DNA from: Branchipolynoe longqiensis
Lineage: Eukaryota; Annelida; Polychaeta; Phyllodocida; Polynoidae
Assembly (NCBI GenBank): GCA_030323885.1
Contig: CM059186.1
Span: 151,130,407 to 151,194,406, forward strand
DNA: 64,000 nt
Direction: 5' to 3'
Position 1 is the first letter of the stretch. Each line of letters opens with the position of its first letter. Below, in pieces: positions 11,616-22,815 of this stretch. Below the pieces are notes generated by a model that did no database searches, was not told where the DNA came from, and saw nothing but the letters and a program-made list of their open reading frames with translations. The position numbers and the translations under genes are program-made.

Positions 11616-12424
11616 CATATTGAACACTGGCGTCATCTAAGCATAACTAGACGTAATCGTCCGTTCTAGTTTCATTACTGCTGACTGGTAATAAAATATA
11701 TCCGGGCTCGCCTATTCAAAGTCAAACCCCGAGACGTTAAGAGAGGTGTTGCAATAATATTAATAATAGTACTAGTAGACAGATGATTGACCAAAATCGG
11801 TCAAGTATATACGGGACACAGCCAAATACATGAATATGAAATATTAATCTATGTAATACTCTAGTATTATAAGCCGTTGAAGTCCATACTTAACCTGGGT
11901 TTGTTGTTGTTTGTTGTTGTTGACGTAGACCTATTATGTAATCTGAAACTCTCACATTGTAGGTAGACGGAGTAAGCCATCAAAACCAACACCGCGTTCG
12001 TTGAAACACACTCTTCGGTGTTTACTACCTGGGTTATAAAGAACCTTGATCCATATATATCTATATACACTAATCATAGACAAAATATACACATTGATTA
12101 GGCTCTCATTCCTCTCTTTGTAACTAGTAATTAGATTATTCGGGTGCCTCTGTGGCTTTCACCCCCGATGTTCCAAGTACTGTAACAACTACTGTAAATA
12201 TGGCGTGCTCGTGGACTAGTAGTACTGTAACACATGCAATTTTCGCGGTTTAGATATTTATTTTGGTGAAATCGAACACTAACGGAACTATGGTGTATAA
12301 ACCAAAACAAAAGAAACAATTTAAGGACTGTATTAAAAAAGATATCTTTAAAATATTGTTCTATACTAATTTCAGAATTAGTTTAAGAAACTGGTTTAGC
12401 TGTGAGAGAAATCGTATGATATCT
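11616..12424. other. no gene seen
   Basis: AT-rich, apparently unique. Short open frames are unsupported. Confidence 0.4.
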
Positions 12425-12585
12425 AAAGATATATATATATCTATATATTTATATATATATATTTATACATATATAATTATATATATATATATTTTAGATA
12501 TATATATAAATATATATATATAAATATATATATATAATTTTTATATAATTTATATATATATTTATATACTATACATATATATATA
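12425..12585. repeat. (TA)n-rich microsatellite
   Basis: Imperfect ATATATA/TTTATATA repeats over 160 bp. Confidence 0.95.
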
Positions 12586-12754
12586 ATGAAACCATTTTTT
12601 TCCACCGCACTTCTTTCTAAGTTGAATTACAAATTGAAAAAATATGCTATATTTGGATACATGGCTATAAAACAGGGGTTTGGTCTTAGATGGCTTAAAC
12701 TTGGGTTGTGGGGGAGAAGTGGGCGTAGTGTTCACTTCCAGGAATATCTGGACC

Positions 12755-13354
12755 TAATGGGGCTGTCACACTACGACGCTTCTCGCCGGCGACCCGTCAA
12801 CGTGTGGTGTATTTGGGCGAAAATGGGTGAAATATCGACAAACGCTGGGAGCGCGTTATGCGCGCGTCGGTACACGTCGGTACACTATGTTTGACGTTGA
12901 CGGTCGGCGGCGAAAGTCGGCACGCGTTATTGGTCGCTGAGTGTTTTCAACATGTCAAAAACAACCCAACGACCGCCAGCGCGCGCAAATATATGGGTAA
13001 GGACGTTAGGCGCGCGTCGCGCTGCGTTGGATGCGCCGGAATAACGTTATGGGAACGCTAGGAAGACGGCGCGCGCGCGGGAGGGTCGTTGCTCACACGT
13101 TGCGGCAAACTGGGCCGTTTTTGTTTTACGCCCTAGCAACATTTAAGGTTAAATGAAGACGTCTCGCCAAACTTTTTTATTTTTTTTCCCCAGCGCGTCG
13201 ACACACGTTGGCCCGCTGCGCGCATAACGCGCCGTGCTGACGCCGATCTTTTCCCCCAAACCGCCGAAAAGTTTGACGTTTCTCGACGCGCAAGATTTTA
13301 TTTTCAACGCTGACGGGTCGCCGGGAGAAACGTCGTAGTGTGACAGCCCCATTA
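12755..13354. mobile_element. 600-bp MITE with about 47-bp inverted ends (Harbinger-like)
   Basis: The left end TAATGGGGCTGTCACACTAC is repeated inverted at the right end. The similarity runs on for about 47 bp through a GGCGACCCGTCA block with few mismatches. The interior is markedly GC-rich (many GCGCG) compared with its flanks and has no coherent frame. The GGGCTGTCACA core resembles the ends of the 5.8-kb element at 39746-45592, so a PIF/Harbinger source is likely. A partial copy of its right end lies at 62700-62782. Confidence 0.85.
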
Positions 13355-15019
13355 GCAACATAGTAGCAGATCGTCGAACTTATTAAATACAAAAACTATG
13401 TTTTCCAAAAATATCTATCGAATATATTATAGCTACATACATTTGTACAGTAAGCAAAACAATGAAAGAATTCTAGATGCACACTTAAAAAACGCCGTTT
13501 ACTCCTATTGTTATAACATTTTCCTACTTATAAATTCGAATTAGACCACAGCGAAAATTACATACTTTACAGTATGCACATGAGCCATATTTACACTCTA
13601 ACGTCCACAACACTCAACCCGCGTGTGTCTATATGCAATTATTTTCAGGGATGTGACCTTGACCATGACTCAACATGACACAAGATGTACATCAACCTGG
13701 CGCATGTCCACCGCCTTTTTCTGCGGGACACTTCCGGTTGTCGTCTGCTGTCACTAAATGTCGTCTGCAGTGAGTGCAATTCATCGAAATGGGGCAATTA
13801 GCTCCCGAATGTTTTAGCATCCACTAAAAGATATTCCAATAGACTACTTGTATCATTTATCATCGCCTTAAGGTAAGCGTACACTACACACCACTGACGA
13901 TATTGGCTTTTTTTTTCTACGCAGATATATATGACGTTCACGATTTGTCTTGAATTCGGTGAACTCACCTATTTGAATAACACTAACCATTTTCTTCTGT
14001 GTGTTTGGGACACCCACGAGTAAAATTCACACACACACACAAACAAAATAAACAATCATCGACATCTTAGTGCGTACACCAACAAACCTATCTACGACAC
14101 TCTCGGTAATACGCGCGCGGAGGAGGACATGTTTTTATTTAATGTTTAACCCCATCGGATCATCGACAACGCAGACACTAGTCGATATCCTGACTGGAAT
14201 CTACACGTACGACACTCACTTTACTACGCAAATATCCCACGCCCCCAACCCGCCTAATATCGGCTAATGTCCGCTCGAATTGATAACAATCGCAGCAGAC
14301 GACATTTTTTCTTAGTTTTTTCTTTTGCGTCACAGCAGATCAAAGAAGATGCATCATCGTCAAGAGTCGCTAAGAACCTACATGCATACACACATCTCTG
14401 GAAATAACGACTCTTGGACTGGACTTGGAGTGGGGCAGTCATGCAACAACAGCGACCCTCAAAGTGCTCCTCAGTGGCGTAGAAGCCTACACGCATAACG
14501 ACAGAATAACAGTAGGTTGGCAGCCCTATCAGGGCCGCGCGGTGAAGAGATAACAGCCGTCATATACTCATAAGCGTTGTGGGTGTATCGAGGACGATGA
14601 GAGGGGTGAGGGGTTGGGGAGGGGAGGGGAGGGGGGGGGGGGGCAACAGGACGAAGCCAACACCACAAAACCCTATTCGGTCAGATTTCAAATGCACATT
14701 GTTTAAAAAAAGAGAAGATCTTGGTGGGGGGGGGGGGGGGGGGAGATAACATTTCAATTCATGCCACAATGGAGACGGACCAGCCACCCTTCACAATGCA
14801 TGCATGCATTGATACCGTAATGTCGCGAATTACCGGTCGGACAACTAAATCCCGACTGAAAGAGCCATTCTGCCAGCTTTAACGAATAAGTACTACATAA
14901 TGCTTTTCACAGCAATGGCTCATTCTGGTTTTCATATTATTCATATCCCATTCAATCTCGAAAAAAAGGAGAGAATATTTTATTGTGATTGTGACCCCAA
15001 GTGCTCACAGGTGGCCCCA
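13355..15019. other. no gene seen; G-rich patches
   Basis: AT-rich sequence with a short (CA)n at 14028-14040. G runs at 14590-14645 and 14723-14743 flank a low-complexity GGGGAGGGGA stretch. Open frames there are Pro/Gly-rich artefacts. Confidence 0.45.
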
Positions 15020-15334
15020 GGGCCGCTTTCAGGATACACCTCCGAGATGATTCTGAGATGTCTCCGAGACGCCTTTTAGCCTATTTCCGTTCAGGGTACG
15101 CCTCCGAGTCATTTCGGAGACGTCTCCCTTTTCAGACTGGAGACAAACAGGGCCTCGAAAATGGCTGCCAAATTCAGTGGTTTCAGCCAATCAGGGCACT
15201 TCTTTTCCATTCAAAATGGATGCCCCCTATGGCAGCGGCCATTTTCGAGGCAACCAACTGCTTTTGCCGTTCAGACTAGCGTGACGTCAGAAATTTCTCC
15301 GAGACGACTGGGAAGTGCACCCTGAACGTGGCCC
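15020..15334. mobile_element. 315-bp MITE
   Basis: Ends GGGCCGCTTTCAGG and CCTGAACGTGGCCC are inverted (GGGCC then TTCAGG). The interior repeats TCCGAGACG-type phrases in both orientations, typical of a foldback element. No second copy in this window, so family identity is open. Confidence 0.6.
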
Positions 15335-16259
15335 AGGAGTATGGTTAGACATGAAAAGGGGCCGTGGGTCGCCATTCTTTATTTAATATTTGTCTAATGG
15401 ATTATACAACACTCAATTTGCTTGGTCGCTAACAACAGTTGAGCCCCATGCGCTGTATTTTGTGGCATTACAGTACAAATGCAGTACATCATGATATATG
15501 CTTATACATCTTGGTTCCATCGGGTTGAGAGTTTACGGTAGAGACCCTCATTAGGATGAAGTGAAGCTGAACTACTCCAGAACAATGTGTGCCTAAAAAG
15601 TGCCACACTTCAGTACACAGTACCGACAACAAATTAATTTTCGCAAACATGATTCTTTCGCATATTCGAATATATTGTTAGAGTACATATGTGCATTCTT
15701 TTTAATATACATATATATTGTTTTGTTTATGCACACAAAAGAAACAACAACAGTTGATTGTAGATATTAGCAAAATCTGTATGCCGACAGTATTAACTAT
15801 GACAAGACATATATCAATTATGCACTTATATTTAACTCAAATATTGTTCGCATATTTTCACAATTGGCGGAAGAGAGATAGGGGGATAAATTACGAACTA
15901 ATAAAAAAAGACAAAGAAAGAAAAGTGAAGTTATATAAATCCGAAAATCACATGTCTTACACTATATGATTACCTATCGCCAGTGACATTAGTCACATAA
16001 TAATCATAACTCGCATTCCCACTGTCTTCTACCTGTTGAAGGCGAACAAGCTGCTCTATGCTATTTATTATTATAGTTATAACATAGCCCTACAGCAATC
16101 TTAGCTGCTTTAACGCAGCAATTAAAATGTCTCGAAATGCAGCGCTCTCCGTCTCTGTTTCTTTGAAAAACAAGCCATGTGTTTTTTTTTACACCCACCC
16201 ACTCCAATCTTTGGGGTTAACAAATACACCCAACATCCCCAATCCATCAGAGGGATTCA
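15335..16259. other. no gene seen
   Basis: AT-rich. An 83-codon frame at 15718-15969 is Lys/Ile-rich without a recognisable domain. Confidence 0.4.
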
Positions 16260-16812
16260 CCCCCCCCCCCCTTTCCTCCTGATTGTACGCCTTCCTTAGA
16301 AATAAAAATAAAAATAAGCTTAATCCCAGATAATTTGAAAGACCAATATTTGACATTCGACTGATAAACCAGCCTCCCCATCCACACTATCAACCTCCCG
16401 TGTCATCTGAGATTAATGTATCATCGTGTCATTTCTCCAAGGAACGGATTGAGGGGCGGGGCGGGGCGGGGGGCGGGAGAGGCGGTAGAGGATAGGGGAT
16501 GGGGGATGGAGGATGGGGGATAGGGGAAAAGGGATGGGGGTTTGGCCAGGAGGTGGCGAGGGGGGGGGGGGGGTGGACGGGGGGGGGGGGGATTTGAAAG
16601 GAATCGTGAGCGTACGTGGTGCAGCACTTCTACTGAGTGAATAAAATAGCCACCCAACGCTAGCCAATTCACCAGTTTAATTCTAAGCGTCTCGCCTTGC
16701 AACGGGCTCAAACAGACCCAGTTAGAGATGGTGAAAATAACAATTTCATTATTCATATATGCAGTGAATGCTTGTGGGTGGGGGTGGGGGGTGGGAGGTG
16801 GGGGTGGGGGTA
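16260..16812. repeat. G-rich low-complexity region
   Basis: GGGGCGGGGC, GGATGGGGGAT and runs of 12-14 G (16560-16591) with a second block at 16775-16810. It has G-quadruplex potential. Pro-rich frames on the minus strand are artefacts. Confidence 0.8.
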
Positions 16813-17570
16813 CATACCACCTTAGAAAAGTGTTCGTTGACAAACTGACGCCGTCTGAATAAGATACTAGGACTTCTAAGAACAGGACATTCTCTTAATT
16901 AAAGTAACTAGCAGCACTCATATATTTATTTATTTATTTATTCACGAGCCAGTAATAGTATCCCCCCCCAAACAACTATTGATTAATTCCAACGCAAGCA
17001 CAACACTGATCACGATGAATGATTTTACAATCTAACAGTCACTCAGTCTATGTTCATTAACTAATGCCATTTCCCTCGTCCAATACTCTCTCTTGCCACA
17101 CAAAAAAGAAGAACAGATCTCTCCACCAGACTACGAGTCTCACCTTTTAATATTAAAAAAAAAAGTTTACCAAGAAAACGCATTAATTCCAGGCATGCGC
17201 AAACCACCAGTACTCATTTCCGGTTGCGTCTCGCATCACCATAGACCTTTATTCATGCGAAGAAACTGAAAATGAGACTCGGACAGAAACAGGTAAAACG
17301 GCGGAATATCTGAGCAGACATTGATTGCAACAACGTTCTTTTGTAGTATTAAACCTGGTGTTGAAACACGGTTCAGAGAGGTACACAATTGTCATAGGTT
17401 TGCTGCAATTGGCCGCTGCCACTATAGTTTGCAGAACCACTCAATCGGTCGTGATTATATTGGCGAATCTATCCGTTACTTAAGGCAATGAATTTAAATT
17501 GAACATGGTGGGTACCTACCTTCCTACCTGTTCCAAGGTTGGCATCAATTTCCAATAATTATCTTATCAC
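16813..17570. other. no gene seen
   Basis: AT-rich sequence with a short (TTTA)n at 16923-16942; no coding or RNA signal recognised. Confidence 0.4.
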
Positions 17571-17575
17571 CCACC

Positions 17576-17638
17576 CGTCACCATCACTACCGTCACCACC
17601 GTCACCACCGTCACCACCGTCACCACCGTCACCACCAT
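17576..17638. repeat. CACCGTCAC short tandem repeat
   Basis: About seven copies of a 9-bp unit CACCGTCAC, with the last ones diverged. Confidence 0.9.
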
Positions 17639-17743
17639 CTTTATGCGTTCATCCATTCATTTATACATAATACAGATTGCCTTTGTGTAAAAAAACAACA
17701 CTCATAGGCTGTGTCACCCTAGTTTTCAATCTTGGGTGACTAA

Positions 17744-18005
17744 TGCCAGGTACACACCTACCGTTTGTGCGCACCCACCTACCGTATACGATCTAAAACT
17801 GCCCGTTTCGCGCACAAAAATCGCTAGGTGTGCGCTCCCCGCGCATACCTAGCGATTGCGATTCCCGACTAAAAACTCAGTTTTAGGGATTATGATTGCG
17901 ATTCGCGATTCGAAAAATGAATCGGCCCGTTTTCACTTTTAAGCGGGTCGGGTCGAGTCGCGAGTTTTAGTGCGCGAATCGTAAACGGTAGGTGTGTACT
18001 TGGCA
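17744..18005. mobile_element. 262-bp MITE with TAA target duplication (Harbinger-like)
   Basis: The left end TGCCAGGTACACACCTACCG and the inverted right end TGCCAAGTACACACCTACCG match at 19 of 20 positions. The element is flanked by TAA on both sides (17741-17743 and 18006-18008), the 3-bp TWA duplication typical of PIF/Harbinger elements. The interior contains GCGATTCGCGATTCG-type palindromic repeats and no frame. Confidence 0.88.
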
Positions 18006-18109
18006 TAAGGTATGCTATAAACAAACCACCAATGGCTGTGCCAGCCTCGTTTTCGATTATGCGTGAATAAGGTCTATTATTGCACACATGCATGAACACC
18101 TTTCCCCCT

Positions 18110-18640
18110 GTCCAATCCCACACTAACCGTCGTCCCATCACCCCATCACACAATCACCCCCCCCCCCCCTTTCTGCCTCAGACCCTCTTGCCGCAACACC
18201 CCTTTCCTCCTCCACCCTCTCTGTCCAAGCCTCTTGCTAGCCGCACACCCTTTTCTGTCCAATCCCACATAATTTAAACAACACTCTCCCCCGTCACCTC
18301 TCCCTCTTTCTGTCTGTTTCTGTTACCAACGCCCCCCTCCCCATATCTGTTCAATCCAACAGCATTACAATAAAAACACTCCAAGCCTCCTCCTGTTCCT
18401 CTCCCTCCTCCTATCCCTCCTATTCCTGTCCCTCCTCCTCCTATGCTCCTCCCGTTCCTGTCCCTCCTCTTTTTCCTGTCACTCCTGTTCCTGCCCCTCG
18501 TACTGCCCCTCCTTCTGTTCCTGCCCCTCCTTCAGTCCCTCCTGCTGTCCCTCCTCCTCTTCCTGTCCCTCCTACTGTCCCTCCTCCTCTTCCTATCCCT
18601 GCCTCTCCTCCTCCCCCCTTCCACCCCACCCTCCGTGTCG
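18110..18640. repeat. pyrimidine-rich tract (TCCTCC low complexity)
   Basis: C/T-rich plus strand with CCTCCTCTTCCTGTCCCTCC-type repeats and a C run at 18158-18170. It lies just downstream of the kinase-like gene's stop on the minus strand, so its 3' UTR would be purine-rich if transcribed this far. Confidence 0.8.
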
Positions 18641-18648
18641 GGCGCGCT

Positions 18649-19062
18649 CTAACTGGCGTCCTCGTCGTCTGTCACCTCCTTCGTCAGGTCGATCTTGCGG
18701 ATATCGTTGACCCACTCGGTGCTGGTCATGCGCTGTTCGGGCACGACGTGCACGCAGCGCCGAATGAGGTCGTCGAACGGGTTGTCAGCGTCGCCCTTCA
18801 ACAGCGACGGACGCAGCGTCTGCAGGAAGTGGTCGAGCCTGGTGTCGCGCTGTCGCTTGAAGGCCAGCTCCTGGTTCCACAGCTCCCACGCCATCAGCCC
18901 CAGACCGTACATGTCGCCGCGCAGCCGGTAGACGGCGCCGCGCAGCACTTCCGGTGGCAGGTAGACGCACTCGGCGACGCTGGCGTCCGGCGGGTAGGGC
19001 AGGACGGCCATGCGCGGCTCTCCCAGGTTGATCAGCTTGGCCTGGTCGCACGCCGTCACCAG
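18649..19062 (-). CDS. pseudokinase last exon (C-lobe and stop)
   Basis: The acceptor follows a pyrimidine-rich CTCACTCATCCAG; TAG ends the frame at 18649. The exon encodes LVTACDQAKLINLGEPRM, where NLG replaces DFG. It continues with YLPPEVL (APE region), DMYGLGLMAWEL (the subdomain IX Asp-x-Trp/Tyr-Ser/Gly-x-Gly type) and PEQRMTSTEW (subdomain XI Arg). The tail is acidic (KEVTDDEDAS). 137 residues. Confidence 0.85.
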   Translation of the reverse strand: MVTACDQAKLINLGEPRMAVLPYPPDASVAECVYLPPEVLRGAVYRLRGDMYGLGLMAWELWNQELAFKRQRDTRLDHFLQTLRPSLLKGDADNPFDDLIRRCVHVVPEQRMTSTEWVNDIRKIDLTKEVTDDEDAS

Positions 19063-22000
19063 CTGGATGAGTGAGGGTGTGGAGGGACGTGGGTTAGTTA
19101 GGTCAGCTAGGTCAGGAAGGTCAGTCAAGTAAGGCAGGTCAGGTAGGTTAGTCAGGTCAGCTAGGTCAGGAGGTCAGGCAGGTCAGTTAGATCAGTTCGG
19201 TCAGTTAGATTAGTTAGGTCAACTAAGTCAACTAGGTCAGTTAGGTCAGACGGGTCAGTTAGATCAGTTAGGTAAACTAGGTCAGTTAGGTCAGACTGGT
19301 CAGTTAGATAAATCTGGTCAGTTAGATCAGTTAGGTAAACTAGGTCAGCTAGGTCAACTAGGACAACTAAGTCAGTTAGCTGTAGTGAGGCTAATGAGGT
19401 CAGTTAGGTCAACTAGGCGCACTAGGTCAACTAAGTCAGATCAGTTAGGTTAGATAGGTGAGTTAGGTGTGTTAAGTTAGGTCAGTTAGGTCAGTTAACC
19501 TAAACAACTTTCATTCGGGACTGTTAAATTATTCTGTCTGTCACATGATGTAGTCTCCCATATAAAATAGAGTGTTGAATGAGGTAGTCTGTCATATAAG
19601 GTAGTTTGTCATATAGGGTAGTCTGTCATATAGGGTAGTCTACACATGAAGTAATGTGTTGGAGGAGATGCTTTGTCAAATGAAGTAGTTTGTAACATGA
19701 AGTAGTCAGTCACACGAGGTAGTCTATAGCATGAGGTAGTCTGTAGCATGATGTGGTCTGTAACATAAGGTAGTCTGTTACATGAGGTAGTCTGTGACAT
19801 GAGGTATTATGTGACATCAGGTAGTCTGTCACATGAAGTAGTCTGTGATATGAGGTAGTCTGTGACATGAGGTAGTCTGTAACATAAAGTAGTATGTGAC
19901 ATGATGTAGTCTGTGACATGAGGTATTCTGTTCCATGATGTAGTCTGTAACATGATGTAGTCTTAACATAACGTAGTCTGTGACATGAGGTAGTCTGTAA
20001 CCTGAGGTAGTCTATGACATGAGGTAGTCTGTGACGTGATGTAGTCTGTAACATAAAGTAGTATGTGACATGATGTAGTCTGTGACATGAGGTAGTCTGT
20101 GAAATGAGGTAGTCTGTGACATGATGTAGTATGTGACATGAGGTAGTCTGTGACATGAAGTAGTCTGTCACATGAGGTGGTTTGTCATTAATTTCATTGT
20201 GCCTCTCATACTTACAATTACAAATACTTAGGTAGTACACTTACAATTCATACACAGGGGTGGTTCAACACTATGCATTTACATCATTTAAATGGTGTAC
20301 ATCGATAAATTGCTCACACATACAGTCAACGCTCCTACGTATGCATACAAAGGATAGGGTCACCAACCACCCATACCCCATCAGGATCTTGGTCATGACA
20401 CCAGTGTCACGAGGCGATGATGCAAACAAAAGGGGAGCATTGCACATAGAGCAAGATTCGAACCCCCTACTTCTTGCCATTCCAAAGCTAGATTCATCCT
20501 ATCTAGGTTCCATGCTGCAATCAACCTCCCTGTATATTTGTTATTTCACCTTCAGGGGCAGTGCACCTCACTACACATAAAACCTTAAAAAAAAAAAACC
20601 ACGCCAATATCCATTTGTTTGTTTAATAACAACCCCAGCACAAAAGGTAAAGATCGGCTATTGTGGGGTCCCCAATATCCAAACAACACACTCACCATGA
20701 CTGTGTCCAGTGACAGCTCCATGTGGATGAGTCCTTTACAGTTGATGTACTCGAGCCCCATGCCCACCTGCTCCATGAAGCGCCTGCACCGCTCCAGGAA
20801 CATGTTCTTGCCCTTTGACCTTCGGGGGATGCCTTTGTAGCCGAAGAGCTCCTGGCGGGCCCGAACAGTGCACGCCTCCAGCACGAAGGCCGGCATGCCC
20901 CGCGCCACCTCGAATGTGCCCAGGAACTTCACCACGTTAGGATGTTTAACGCGCCTGGAGGAGAAGAGAAACTGGTTAATTAATTATCCGCTTATTCATG
21001 TAGCAGAGCCCTGTATGAGGATAATGAGGATGTCTACGGCACCTTGGGTTTGTATTCTCTGGTGGTCACCCGGTAAAGTACCGATGAAGCTCAATGCTGT
21101 TCCACTTCGGTGAGAAGTGGGTCTTTCAGATGATTTAAAAAAAAGAAGAATTTGGTCAATATATATCTTTTGTCAGTGACATTGCACTGGTCTTCCGACC
21201 ATAAATGATGCGTGTATTTATACAAATCTTTTTATTTTTGTTTATAAACACCTGTAATAGATGTTTATTTGCCAATGGGATAAATAATTTAATAAATAAA
21301 CAAAGACTGTTACTGAATATCAATGATAATTCATCACTTAAAACCTTCCCAAAATAAACGCCAACCTTAATGACATTCTTCATAAAAAAGGGCCAACGAA
21401 ATCAATCAATCCTAATCGAGGAAATGGCGTATATTGGAAAGGCCTGTCGATTGTTGCCGCTTTACAGGTAAACTAACACGATTAAGGTTATTGCAGTAGT
21501 TTCTATTTCATGATCACTCTCAAAATCAACCAGATACCATCTACACTCAACGTGCTTGTGTCTTATCGAACTACCCTCAGAATTAATCAGGTCATGTTGC
21601 CATAGCAACCACATTCTGAAATGAGTGAGGTGAACTAACTTCGTCAACGAAGAGCGATACAGTATCATCTATTCACCAGAGCCTACCTTTTAAATATTTG
21701 TTAGCAACTTGTAGCCATAGACACTGTTATTTATTTTCAAAGACCTTCATCCTATTTATCTTGATATAATAACACCATTCCACTCAACAGAATTACAAGT
21801 GATATGAAACATTCACAAATGCTAGATTTAACGTTGGTCTATTTTAATTTAGCCTCATTTCTAAAGGTCCTGAATTAAGCATGTTGGCGAGGCTAACATG
21901 CATAATTTGCGAACGAGGCTGTCTATTATTGTTTTCCTCGCTCTTCCTTTCCCTTTCTCAAGTCAGTCCACCTCGGTGACTCTTGCTGTTCCCTTCGCTT

Positions 22001-22778
22001 CCCCACCCTCCCACCCTCGACCTGTGGGGGTGAGCGCTGAATGTCTTCTCACCGCAGAAATCCGATTACTTGATGCCCTGATACAGAACCTGAACTTTGC
22101 CCATGTCGGCACTCGAATTGACGGGTCCTGGTCACCCACCTGCATAGCCTGCCCTCAAGCCGAATTGATTACTTGATTAAAATCTTTCAAAGTTTCGTCT
22201 CTCTCCCTGTCTTCTCCTTTGCCGAGTGAAGCGAATTAGATCTAATTTTGGCGAAGTGAAAGTTAATTTGAGCGATAATTTGGAGAGCGGATCAAAAAGT
22301 TAATGTGGTGCAGCATAGAGGGCCAGCACACAACCACTCACACAACAAACACACCCACATACACACACATACACACACATACACACAGACACACACACAC
22401 AGACACACATACCTGCATGCTCTCTACCACTCCCACCTGCAGTCAGGTCCCATGGCTGGAATCGCCGACAGGAGAAGTTTTAATTTGCAGCTTTCTTGTA
22501 GAGATTTTGCGACAGAGGGTGTATGAAAGCGAGAAATTCGCAGGGAGATTTCTCCTGTGACCTATGAAGGGTTCGTGTGAACCCTGCCTGCAAGCCGGTG
22601 GAATGAGATACCCCGAAAAAACCTTGGCCTTACGCTCGGATTTAATTAATTAAAACAAAAGTGCGATTGGCTCAGTAATTACCCTTTGGATTGAACTGAA
22701 ACACCTGGGGATATATAAACACCAACAACTCATTTATATATATATATATATATATAAATATATATATATATACTCAAT

Positions 22779-22815
<37 letters not shown>

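Noticed and set aside
11348..11669. Tyr/Ile-rich small proteins
   Set aside because: Translations of a TA-rich microsatellite.
19710..20240. 176-residue repetitive protein (TSCHRLPHVTDYLM)
   Set aside because: Produced by translating a 17-bp minisatellite, whose three-unit multiple is divisible by three; the sequence is intronic.
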